The position numbers and the translations under genes were made by a program. Shown piece by piece: positions 1 to 7,323 of a DNA stretch of 32,241 nucleotides. Every line of letters starts with the position of its first letter. Within the stretch, counting starts at the first letter, position 1. The DNA is taken from assembly GCA_035512695.1 (NCBI GenBank), contig DATKDL010000148.1:1-32241 (forward strand). The letters run 5' to 3'. The notes beneath the pieces are model-generated. The model had not been told where the DNA came from and did no database searches. It saw only the letters and a list, made by a program, of their open reading frames with translations. The DNA is from DATDOR01 sp035512695. Its GTDB lineage: Bacteria > Chloroflexota > Anaerolineae > Anaerolineales > JABWBV01.

Positions 1-684
1 TACCCGCGCGAGTACAACGCCGTCAACGTCGGCGGAACGGTCGCCCTGATGGAGGCGATGCGGGATGTGGGGGTCAAGCGGGTCGTCTTCATCTCGTCCG
101 GCGCCGTCTACGGCGACCAGGCCCGGCAGCCGCTGGCCGAGACCAGCAAGCCCGATCCGCGCTCCCCCTACGCCGTCTCCAAGCTGGCCGCCGAGTACTA
201 CGTCCGAACGATCGGGGCACTGTGGGGGATCGAGACCATCTGCCTGCGGGTCTTCAACGCTTATGGCCCCGGCCAGCACCTGCCGCCCTCGCACCCGCCC
301 GTCATCCCCAACATGCTCCGGCAGGCCGTCGGGAACGGGACCGTCATCGTTCACGGAGACGGCGGGCAGACGCGCGATTTCGTCTATGTCGACGATGTGA
401 TGCGCGCCATGGTTGCCGCCGCGACGGCGCAGAACGTCGACCGCGAGATCGTCAACGTCGGCAGCGGGGTCGAGACCAGCATCGCCGAGCTGGCCCAGGT
501 CATCCTGCGGGTGACCGCAAGCGGCGCCGAGATCGTCCACTCCCCGCGCACCGGCCCCGGTGTGGGCCGCCTGTGCGCCGATCTCACCCGGGCGCGGCAG
601 CTTTTGGGTTACCAGCCGCGGGTGGAGCTGGAGGAGGGGCTGCGGCTTACGTTAGCGCACGATCCGAGGTTTCAGAAAGTCTGA
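1..684 (+). CDS. NAD-dependent sugar-nucleotide epimerase/dehydratase, 3' part (5' end outside window)
   Basis: The reading frame is open from base 1, so the true start lies upstream; 227 residues are present. It matches the extended short-chain dehydrogenase family that epimerises or dehydrates NDP-sugars in the cytoplasm. Visible hallmarks are an SSGAVYGD strand at about residues 32-39, carrying the catalytic Ser/Thr region, and the YAVSK motif with Tyr57 and Lys61 as the YxxxK catalytic pair. Downstream are RVFNAYGPGQ, the substrate-loop signature, and a DFVYVDDV segment typical of UDP-glucose 4-epimerase-like enzymes. The N-terminal GxxGxxG Rossmann motif is missing only because of the window edge. 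The stop is 9 nt before the Wzz-like gene, so it probably belongs to the same polysaccharide operon. The exact sugar substrate cannot be told from sequence. Confidence 0.9.
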   Translation, partial: YPREYNAVNVGGTVALMEAMRDVGVKRVVFISSGAVYGDQARQPLAETSKPDPRSPYAVSKLAAEYYVRTIGALWGIETICLRVFNAYGPGQHLPPSHPPVIPNMLRQAVGNGTVIVHGDGGQTRDFVYVDDVMRAMVAAATAQNVDREIVNVGSGVETSIAELAQVILRVTASGAEIVHSPRTGPGVGRLCADLTRARQLLGYQPRVELEEGLRLTLAHDPRFQKV

Positions 685-693
685 ATTTGTTTT

Positions 694-1473
694 ATGTCAT
701 ACGCATTTACTCCACGCGAGAACCTGCTCCGGATCTATGATCGCTGGTGGCTTATCGTCCTTTTCGGGTTGCTGGGGGGGTTGATCGGTCGCACGGTCTT
801 TGCCTTCTCCGAACCCGTTTACGCGTCGTCTTTCGAGTTCGCTTTCACGATCGACCCGGCGCAAACCGGCCCGCTCTCCGAGCGCGAATACGACCGGCTC
901 CAGCATTCGGCCGGTCGGATTATCTTCTCCGCGGACATTCTGGACGTGACTTTGGAAATCGCCGGGCAGCAAGGGATGCACCTGGATCGGGCGACCCTGG
1001 TCGACATCACGCTACAGGAGTGGCGCGGATCCATCTGGGAATACTCCGTCCTTCACCCGGATCCGGAGGTCGCCTATCGCCTGGCGAGCATCTGGAGTGA
1101 GACCGCAGCGAATGAACTGATTGTCGCCCACACCCACGCATTGGAGGCCCAAACGATCCGGGCCTACCTGGATGCGCTCGCTGCCTGCAACGATCCGGCC
1201 GCAGCCCCCGGATCGACGGATTGCGTTCCACCATCCAGCGATATCGATCAGGAGATCGCAGACCTGACCGCTCGATGGGAGGAAGCGGTCGACATGAGCC
1301 GCATGCTGATCCCGGCAATCGCCTTCGAGCAAACCCGAACTGCGGAACTGCCGGCCAGGCCGATCACGACCGGGCAGGCGACGGTCGTGTTCTCGGGAGC
1401 CGTGATCGGCATGCTCATCGGAGTATGGCTGGCCAATTTCCCGGGTTTCCGGGCAGATCCCCTTTCGCCATAA
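694..1473 (+). CDS. Wzz-like polysaccharide chain-length / co-polymerase membrane protein
   Basis: This 259-residue protein has the two-TM architecture of Wzz/chain-length determinants. One helix lies at about residues 18-38, just after an RIYDRWW stretch. A long extracytoplasmic region of about 190 residues follows, then a second helix at about 229-248 and a short cytoplasmic tail. Sequence similarity to classic Wzz is weak by eye; there is no Walker A motif, so it is not fused to a BY-kinase. Family knowledge: such proteins set the modal length of Wzy-polymerised glycans. Context supports this, because its stop codon overlaps the start of the Wzy-like gene by one base and the epimerase lies 9 nt upstream. 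The start ATG has no strong Shine-Dalgarno sequence, consistent with translational coupling. Confidence 0.65.
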   Translation: MSYAFTPRENLLRIYDRWWLIVLFGLLGGLIGRTVFAFSEPVYASSFEFAFTIDPAQTGPLSEREYDRLQHSAGRIIFSADILDVTLEIAGQQGMHLDRATLVDITLQEWRGSIWEYSVLHPDPEVAYRLASIWSETAANELIVAHTHALEAQTIRAYLDALAACNDPAAAPGSTDCVPPSSDIDQEIADLTARWEEAVDMSRMLIPAIAFEQTRTAELPARPITTGQATVVFSGAVIGMLIGVWLANFPGFRADPLSP

Positions 1474-2984
1474 TGGAACGGTCGTTCTCAGCCAGCCGCT
1501 ATCTGAAGCAGCTCCACCGTTATACCTGGTACAGCCTGGTCGTTCTGCTGGTTTTCACGAGCCTGCCGCTGCTGGCAAGCATGATCCGGACCGACTCGGT
1601 CGCCGCGCCGGCCGTGGTTCCTGCCGTCCTGCTTTTTGGGTTTTGGTTGCTCCCCCAGGTATTTCGCGGAAAAGCGTTTCCCTACCTCACGCTGCCGTTT
1701 CTGCTGACGGTAACCGTGCTCCTGGTCTCGTCCGCTGCTTCCTTCTTTTTGCCCATTCTCCCGGTGAAGGGCCGCATGCCGGTTTCGGAAACGCTCGATG
1801 CGCTGATCACCCTGGCGATTGCAACGATCGTCTACCTGGTCAGCGCCGCCTCCTTGAAGGACCGGAAACTGGTCCTGGATAGTCTGCGGCTGGTCAATTT
1901 AATCGGCGCATTGATGATCGGCTGGTCGCTGATACAAGGTTATTTTATTTTGACCGCTCAGGGAAATTATCCGGATTGGATGCACGACCTGCAGTCCTGG
2001 TTTTCGATCCGGCGTTTGTTCCCCAACCGAACGACCGGGTTTGCCTTTGAACCGTCCTGGCTGGCACACCAACTCAATATGATCTTCCTGCCTTACTGGC
2101 TGGCCGCCAGTTTGACGGACTATTCCGCCCACACCCGGCGTTTTGGTTGGCTGACGATGGAGAAAACCCTGCTCCTGGGGGGAATCGTCGTGCTGGCGCT
2201 ATCGTTTTCGAGAGTCGGTTGGCTGGCCTTCGGTTTGGCGTTCACTGCGGCAGCCGTTCGTCTGACCCTGCGGTTTGCAAACCAGGCCCAGGAATGGCTC
2301 TTGAGGAACCGCGCTGCGGGAATGGCGTTTCGCCGATTCCTGACCGCGCTTATATTTACCGTCCTGCTGGCCATATACGGCGGCGGCGCACTCATTGCGC
2401 TGGAAGTCGCCGGCCGGTTCGACCCGAGACTGGACCGCTTCTTCGAGCGCACTGAAGATAACCCGACCGCCATCCATCTCGCCAACCGGTTGGCGTTTGC
2501 CGAACGCGCAATTGCCTGGGGAACCGGATGGGAGATCTTCAACGACCACCCGTTCATAGGTGTCGGACTGGGAAACGCGGGCTTCTTTTTCCACGAAGAG
2601 ATGCCGTCGTTTGCCTGGCTCCTCGTTGAGATCAACGAGGTTTACTTTCGACAGGCCCACCTCTTCAATACGAAAAGCCTGTGGTTAAGGCTGCTATCCG
2701 AGGGGGGTATCCTGGGGTTTATTTGCTTTGTCACCTGGCTCTACCTGCTTTTGAGATCGGTTCGGGTTTTGCAGGGAGACGTAGACCCCTATTTCAAAGT
2801 CATCGGGTTTACAGGCTTCTTTTTCGTGATCCAGTTGGCGATCGAAGGTTTCAGCATCGACTCGTTCGCACTTCCCTATATCTGGTTTACAGCCGGTCTG
2901 CTCACCGCGGTCGTCCATCAATACCTGGGACAACTAACGCCATCGGCCATCCATCCAGACGATCAGGATAACGCCCCCGACTAG
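1473..2984 (+). CDS. O-antigen ligase / polysaccharide polymerase-like (Wzy/WaaL) membrane protein
   Basis: This polytopic membrane protein has 503 residues and roughly ten to twelve hydrophobic helices. The start is the ATG at 1473, which overlaps the stop of the preceding gene (TAATG); the open frame extends further upstream but would run antiparallel in meaning through the Wzz-like gene, so that extension is rejected. The large periplasmic loop carries the Wzy_C/O-antigen-ligase hallmark around residues 355-370 (NDHPFIGVGLGNAGFFFHE), with the HPxxGxGxGN core. A second typical segment is the LALSFSRVGWLAF helix. Family members polymerise lipid-linked repeat units or transfer glycans on the outer face of the membrane. 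Its 3' end overlaps by 51 nt the 3' end of the convergent sugar-1-phosphate transferase gene, an unusually long tail-to-tail overlap. Confidence 0.8.
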   Translation: MERSFSASRYLKQLHRYTWYSLVVLLVFTSLPLLASMIRTDSVAAPAVVPAVLLFGFWLLPQVFRGKAFPYLTLPFLLTVTVLLVSSAASFFLPILPVKGRMPVSETLDALITLAIATIVYLVSAASLKDRKLVLDSLRLVNLIGALMIGWSLIQGYFILTAQGNYPDWMHDLQSWFSIRRLFPNRTTGFAFEPSWLAHQLNMIFLPYWLAASLTDYSAHTRRFGWLTMEKTLLLGGIVVLALSFSRVGWLAFGLAFTAAAVRLTLRFANQAQEWLLRNRAAGMAFRRFLTALIFTVLLAIYGGGALIALEVAGRFDPRLDRFFERTEDNPTAIHLANRLAFAERAIAWGTGWEIFNDHPFIGVGLGNAGFFFHEEMPSFAWLLVEINEVYFRQAHLFNTKSLWLRLLSEGGILGFICFVTWLYLLLRSVRVLQGDVDPYFKVIGFTGFFFVIQLAIEGFSIDSFALPYIWFTAGLLTAVVHQYLGQLTPSAIHPDDQDNAPD

Positions 2985-3938
2985 GACCGACCCAAACACG
3001 GTGTTTGCCCATACCGGCGACGAAGCCAGCAAAATGAAGGCCAGGCAGCTCAAGAGCAAGGCGCCCAGGTGCATGGCCAATACAGCCCGAGTCTGGATGA
3101 CGCCCATTCGGGTCATCCGGTGGTACGTGTGGTCCAATCCTGCGCGAAACAGCGGCCGGCCATGGCGGAGCCGGGAGTAAACGATCAAGAGCGTGTCGAA
3201 AATCGGCACCCCGACCAGCAGGATCGGCACGAACCAGCTCTGCGACCGCAGGAAACCGTCCGGCGTATACACGATCCCGATCCCCGCCAGCATAAACCCC
3301 AACCACTGCGAGCCCCCGTCGCCCAGGAACAGCCGGGCCGGGTGGACGTTGAAAAAATACACCCCGATGCAAGCGCCCATCAGGACCGCACTGAGCGAGG
3401 ACAGCTCGGTTTGCCCGGCCTCCAGGGCTGCCAGCATGAAGAAGCCGGCGGAGAGCGCCGCCAGGCCGACCGCCAGCCCATCCATGCTGTCCACAAAGTT
3501 GAATGCATTGGTGATCCCGACCATCCAGACGACGGTGATCAGCAGGTTGGCCCAATCGAGTTCCGGCGGGAACAACCGGACCTGGACTCCGGAAAGGATC
3601 ATGACCACCGAGGCCGCTCCCTGGCCCAGCAGCTTGTACGGCGCGGAGAGCCCGATCCGGTCGTCCACTACACCGAAGACGAAGACGATCAGCGAGGCCG
3701 CCAGGACCGGGAAAATTTCAGTCGTCGCACCGGTTAAAACCGGCGCACCCGCCAGCAGCAAGGTCAGCAGCAGCACCCAGCCGCCCGTTAGCGGCACGGC
3801 CCGGTCGTGCTGTTTGTGCGGGAGGCTGCCGGGGATATCGATCAGCCGCAGCCTGGGGGCCAGGCGGACCGCCAGGGGAGAGAGCAGCAAGGCGATCGCT
3901 ACGCTGAAAAAGATCAGCCCGAACCAGGGGATCGTCAT
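2934..3938 (-). CDS. WecA/MraY-family polyprenyl-phosphate sugar-1-phosphate transferase
   Basis: This 334-residue integral membrane enzyme belongs to glycosyltransferase family 4 of the PNPT superfamily (MraY, WecA, TagO). It would transfer a HexNAc-1-phosphate from a UDP-sugar to undecaprenyl phosphate on the inner membrane face. Catalytic signatures are in order: VVDD at about 90-93, NAFNFVDSMDGL at about 144-155, FLGDGGS at about 204-210, PIFDT near 246 and HTYHRM near 271, the HxxHR-like loop that distinguishes WecA/TagO from MraY. The start is the ATG at 3938; the frame remains open upstream but runs into a 25-bp hairpin, so the upstream start is unlikely. It is separated from the glycosyltransferase gene behind it by that hairpin. 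Context says it primes the glycan built by the neighbouring enzymes. Confidence 0.88.
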   Translation of the reverse strand: MTIPWFGLIFFSVAIALLLSPLAVRLAPRLRLIDIPGSLPHKQHDRAVPLTGGWVLLLTLLLAGAPVLTGATTEIFPVLAASLIVFVFGVVDDRIGLSAPYKLLGQGAASVVMILSGVQVRLFPPELDWANLLITVVWMVGITNAFNFVDSMDGLAVGLAALSAGFFMLAALEAGQTELSSLSAVLMGACIGVYFFNVHPARLFLGDGGSQWLGFMLAGIGIVYTPDGFLRSQSWFVPILLVGVPIFDTLLIVYSRLRHGRPLFRAGLDHTYHRMTRMGVIQTRAVLAMHLGALLLSCLAFILLASSPVWANTVFGSVLVGGVILIVWMDGRWR

Positions 3939-3946
3939 GCTGGTTC

Positions 3947-4001
3947 GAGGAATCGGATATGCGGGCCGGGGAAAAGCCCCGGCCCGCATATCCGATTCCT
4001 C
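3947..4001. terminator. Perfect 25-bp stem-loop between glycosyltransferase genes
   Basis: Arms 3947-3971 and 3977-4001 are perfect reverse complements around a 5-nt loop (AAAAG). TGGTTC and GAACCA further out (3941-3946 and 4012-4017) can extend the structure. It starts 8 nt upstream of the transferase start codon and ends 18 nt after the stop of the minus-strand GT4 gene. The stem strength suggests an intrinsic terminator or RNA-processing stem, but there is no clean U-tract next to the stem on either strand. Confidence 0.65.
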
Positions 4002-4019
4002 ATCTTTTGTTGAACCAGG

Positions 4020-5144
4020 TTATTGTCCATTGAGCAGTGCCATGTAAACATCGAAAGTCCGCTCGTTGACGATCTCGATCGTGTAATTTTCGAGTACGCG
4101 CGCCCTTCCTGCCGTCCCCATTCTACCGCGCAGCGCCGGGTCCCGCAGGAGTCTGTCGAGGGCGGCTGCCAGCGCATGCGGGTCGCCCGGAGGGACCAGC
4201 AGACCCGTCACCCCGTTCTGGACGAAGTCCTGCGCGCCGGGAACGGTGGTGCTGACGACCGCGCGGCCGCCCGCCGATGCTTCCAGGAGCGAAGTCGGGA
4301 CCCCTTCGGCATAGCGGGTCGGCAGGGCGAAAAGGTTGCAGCGGGCGATGGCGGCGGGCATATCTTCCTGGAAGCCCCACCACTCGACGACGCCCTCGGT
4401 CCGCCAGGCCTCGAGCTGGGTGCGCGCGATCGAATTCGGGTTGCCCGGATCCGGATCGCCGGCCAGGGCGACGCGGACGCGGCCGGGTGCGCCCAGCAGG
4501 CGGGCGGCCTCGACGAGGTCGCCGGCGCCCTTGTCCCAGAGCATCCGGGAGGCCATCAGGACCACGGGCGTGCCGTCCGGCTCGGGCGAAGGCGTGTAGA
4601 CCGCCGCATCGACGCCGACGCCTTCGATCAGGGCCGTCCGTTCGGGCGGGATCAGGCGGCGTTCGACGAAATAATCCCGGTCGGTGCGGTTCTCGAAGAT
4701 CGCCCGGACGTTCCCGGGGCGGAAGGCGCGGCGGTACAACCGGTGGACCAGCCCGCGCATCGCCTGGACACGCAGGTCTTTCCCCAGGAAGACAAAACCC
4801 CGCCCGGTGATCGAATTGACGATCGCCGGGACCCCCGCCCGGGCGGCCGCCAGCGAGCCGTAGATGCCGGGCTTGATGGTGTGGTGGTGGACGAGATCGG
4901 GTTTTTCGACCCGGTAGATGCGGCTGACCTGGCGCAGCGCCGGGGTCTCCTGCCAGGGCGCCGTCGTCTTGCGGCCCAGCTGCCAGGGCAGCCAGCGGAA
5001 CCCGGCGGTTTCCAGCCGGGCGGCGAAATCCCCGGGCGGGGAGAGCATGACGACCTCCCAACCGCGCGCTTGCAGATCGCGCGCCAGGTTGAGGCGGAAA
5101 TTGAAGAGGTACCAGTCGGTGTTGGCGGAGAGGATGGCCTTCAT
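4020..5144 (-). CDS. GT4-family glycosyltransferase (group 1)
   Basis: This 374-residue cytoplasmic GT-B-fold retaining glycosyltransferase begins at the ATG at 5144, whose ATGA overlaps the stop of the upstream GT4 gene by 4 nt, a clear sign of translational coupling. The N-terminal half has the acceptor-domain Rossmann start (MKAILSANTDWYL) and a VHHHTIKPGIYG segment near residue 95. The C-terminal half has the group-1 donor-binding region, EGVPTSLLEASAGGRAVVST, around residues 275-295 with the conserved E(x7)E-type arrangement, then a GVTGLLVPPGD loop. The arrangement resembles capsule/exopolysaccharide N-acetylgalactosaminyl or glucosyl transferases, but the sugar is not predictable. It is the last gene of a three-gene glycosyltransferase operon. 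Confidence 0.9.
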   Translation of the reverse strand: MKAILSANTDWYLFNFRLNLARDLQARGWEVVMLSPPGDFAARLETAGFRWLPWQLGRKTTAPWQETPALRQVSRIYRVEKPDLVHHHTIKPGIYGSLAAARAGVPAIVNSITGRGFVFLGKDLRVQAMRGLVHRLYRRAFRPGNVRAIFENRTDRDYFVERRLIPPERTALIEGVGVDAAVYTPSPEPDGTPVVLMASRMLWDKGAGDLVEAARLLGAPGRVRVALAGDPDPGNPNSIARTQLEAWRTEGVVEWWGFQEDMPAAIARCNLFALPTRYAEGVPTSLLEASAGGRAVVSTTVPGAQDFVQNGVTGLLVPPGDPHALAAALDRLLRDPALRGRMGTAGRARVLENYTIEIVNERTFDVYMALLNGQ

Positions 5145-6202
5145 CGAACCTGTCCTGCGGCCGACTCCAGGGCTGCGAGCAGCATCGGGGCGGTCACTTC
5201 CAGATCGTATTCGGCGTGGACTTTGGCCCGGCCGGCGGAGCCGAGCCTGCGGCGCAGGGCCGGGTCGCGGCGCAGGGTCTCGAGCGCAGCGACCCATTCG
5301 TCGTCCGTCTCCGCCAGGAAGCCGTTGATCCCCGGTTCGACGATCTGCGCATTGACCCCGACCGGGCTGGCGACGACGGGCAGCCCGGCGGCCATGTACT
5401 GGATCAGTTTGTAGCCGCATTTGCCGCGCTCGAAGGGTTCGTCGGGCAGCGGCATGATCCCGGCGTCGAGGCGGCCGAGCTCGGCGGCCTCGGTCTTTTC
5501 GGTCCACGGGCGTGCGTCGACCGGGAAATCGGCGCCGAAAGGCGATTCTGCGCCGATGACGGTCAGCGAAGCGCCGTCCCGGAGGACCCTCCGCAGGGCC
5601 GGCTCGATCGAACGCAAATAGCCGGCCGTCACCGGCGCGCCGATCCAGCCGATCCGGAACGCCGCAAGGTCGCCGTCACCGGCCGCCGGGGGATAGCGGA
5701 GCGTGTCGACGACGGTCGGGATGATGACGACCTCCCCGGCCCCGGCCCGGCGAGCCCGGTCCGCCAGGTATTCGTTCCCGGCCACGACGACGGCCGCCCG
5801 GCGCATCACGGCGTCGACCTTCTTTCCGAGCAGGAGGCGGACGAGGGAGGAGCGGTGCCGGTCGTAGCGGTGGAAGTGGGCGTCGTCGAAGTCGACGGCA
5901 TAAGGGGTTTTGAGCAGGGCCGGGGCGAAGGCCGGGAGCCAGGGCAGGAATTCCTTCTCGACCCACAGCAGGTCGTAGCGGGAGGCCAGGCGAAGCGCGG
6001 CGAAGCGGTCCCGGTAGGCGCGCAAGAGATCGCCGGCCGGCTGGCGCTCGCCGGCGTACAGCCGCCGGACATAGTCGTCGGTGAAGAAGGCCTGGATCTC
6101 GAATTCGTGGCCGCTCCTGCGCAGGAGCGAGAGGTACTGGTAGAAACGCAGCCGGCTGGCCGAGCCGAGCGGTCCATAGCGGGTGAGGACGAGGACGCGC
6201 AT
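5141..6202 (-). CDS. GT4-family glycosyltransferase, middle gene of GT operon
   Basis: This 353-residue protein has a GT-B outline. The N terminus MRVLVLTRYGPLGSASRLR is typical of glycosyltransferases that start with a short beta strand and a GSxxR turn. A C-terminal donor site reads YKLIQYMAAGLPVVASPVG, followed by a GINGFLAETDDEWVAAL stretch matching the group-1 family. The expected first acidic residue lies just before this site in a segment reading ERGKCGYK. The start ATG at 6202 is 6 nt downstream of the GT2 stop, and the stop overlaps the next GT4 start. It is very GC-rich (about 70 % by eye), like the other genes in this operon. Donor and acceptor are unknown. Confidence 0.87.
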   Translation of the reverse strand: MRVLVLTRYGPLGSASRLRFYQYLSLLRRSGHEFEIQAFFTDDYVRRLYAGERQPAGDLLRAYRDRFAALRLASRYDLLWVEKEFLPWLPAFAPALLKTPYAVDFDDAHFHRYDRHRSSLVRLLLGKKVDAVMRRAAVVVAGNEYLADRARRAGAGEVVIIPTVVDTLRYPPAAGDGDLAAFRIGWIGAPVTAGYLRSIEPALRRVLRDGASLTVIGAESPFGADFPVDARPWTEKTEAAELGRLDAGIMPLPDEPFERGKCGYKLIQYMAAGLPVVASPVGVNAQIVEPGINGFLAETDDEWVAALETLRRDPALRRRLGSAGRAKVHAEYDLEVTAPMLLAALESAAGQVR

Positions 6203-6208
6203 CGAGGA

Positions 6209-7228
6209 TCAGCCCGCACCGGGTTTGCTGAGGGTCTTGAGGGCCCGGCGGGCGCGGAAGCCCTGGACGTACGGTTCAAAGAAACCCCGCTCGAGCGCCT
6301 GGTGGATCTGTCGGACCGTCGCCGTGCGGGCGGACTGGCGCACCCGCCGTTTCCGGAGCGCATTCGGGAGGCCGAGCAGGGCGTGCCACTTGGCCTTGAA
6401 GATCGCCCAGGGCTGGCCCTTGAAGCTGATAAAGAGGATGAAGAACAGGTTGGCCAGCAGGTGCTCGGGGAGATAGCGCCAGAGCAGGGGGCCGGGCATG
6501 TTCTGGACCCAGCACCAGACCCAGTTGCGATGCCCGAAGACGACGGCGAAATTGCTGCCTTTGCCGGTGGTGTGCGAGCCCTTGTGGTAGACCAGGGCGT
6601 CAGGGATGTAGAGGCAGTGATGCCCCAGGAGGCGGAGCCGAAATGCCAGGTCGACGTCTTCATGGTAGGAGAAGAAGTCCTCGTCGAACCCGCCGGCGGC
6701 TTCGAAGGCTGAGCGCCGGACCAGGGCCGCGGCGCCCTGCGGGGCGAAGGATTCGCGGACGGTCTTATCGGCCTGGTTGGCGGGGTGGCGGTGCTGCCGG
6801 TTCCAGACCGCCCCGCAGGCGTGGACGGCGTCCCCGGTGCCGTCGATCCGGTCGGGGTAGTCGGCCATCAGCAGGCGGGAGGCGAACATGGCTGTGTCGG
6901 GATAGGTCCGGGCCGCCTCGTCGAGAATGTCGAGCCAGAAGCGGTCCGGGAAAGCGTCGTTGTTGAGCAGGGCCAGCCACTCGCCCTGGGCCTGGGCAGC
7001 AGCCAGGTTGTTGGCCGCGGCGAAACCGATATTGCGGTGGGAGGTGAGGACCTTGACCTGCGGATATTTCTCGGCAACGAACTCGAGGGAGTGGTCTTTC
7101 GAGCCGTTGTCGAACAGGATGATCTCAAAATCGCGGCAGACCTGCTGCGCGAGCGCCTCCAGGCAGCGCGGCAGGACGGCCATCCCATTCCAGTTGACGA
7201 TGAGGACGGAAAATTTGGGGGAGGGCAT
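6209..7228 (-). CDS. GT2-family glycosyltransferase (rhamnosyltransferase-like)
   Basis: This 339-residue GT-A-fold inverting glycosyltransferase is the first gene of the GT operon. The start is placed at the ATG at 7228, directly before the conserved strand FSVLIVNWNG; the frame is open for 33 codons further upstream, but that part is Pro/Thr-rich, carries tandem repeats in the DNA and has no family similarity. Motifs are FDNGSKDHS (nucleotide binding), LLNNDAFPD as the DxD-like metal site, and FSYHEDVDLAFRLRLLGH with the ED catalytic-base region. A hydrophobic C-terminal segment (LLANLFFILFISF) suggests membrane association. Relatives include dTDP-rhamnosyltransferases. Confidence 0.9.
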   Translation of the reverse strand: MPSPKFSVLIVNWNGMAVLPRCLEALAQQVCRDFEIILFDNGSKDHSLEFVAEKYPQVKVLTSHRNIGFAAANNLAAAQAQGEWLALLNNDAFPDRFWLDILDEAARTYPDTAMFASRLLMADYPDRIDGTGDAVHACGAVWNRQHRHPANQADKTVRESFAPQGAAALVRRSAFEAAGGFDEDFFSYHEDVDLAFRLRLLGHHCLYIPDALVYHKGSHTTGKGSNFAVVFGHRNWVWCWVQNMPGPLLWRYLPEHLLANLFFILFISFKGQPWAIFKAKWHALLGLPNALRKRRVRQSARTATVRQIHQALERGFFEPYVQGFRARRALKTLSKPGAG

Positions 7229-7248
7229 GACTTTTGGGGGAATTGTAA

Positions 7249-7280
7249 CTGGAAAGGTCGTTGGCTGGAAAGCTGGTTGG
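7249..7280. repeat. Two tandem 16-nt direct repeats
   Basis: Positions 7249-7264 (CTGGAAAGGTCGTTGG) and 7265-7280 (CTGGAAAGCTGGTTGG) match at 14 of 16 bases, and a partial third unit follows. They lie in the 95-nt gap between prfC and the GT2 gene. No function is evident; slippage of a short GC-rich word is the simplest origin. Confidence 0.6.
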
Positions 7281-7323
7281 CTTGTTGGGTGAATGTCAGG
7301 TGGGTCGGAGCTGAGGTCATCTT

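Noticed and set aside
1221..1472. N-terminal extension of the Wzy-like gene
   Set aside because: It overlaps the Wzz-like coding sequence in another frame, is Arg/Gly-rich and unlike the family; ATG at 1473 couples neatly to the upstream stop.
4023..5414. 463-codon plus-strand open frame
   Set aside because: It is the antisense shadow of two well-supported glycosyltransferase genes; the product is Gly/Arg/Asp-rich low-complexity and without motifs.
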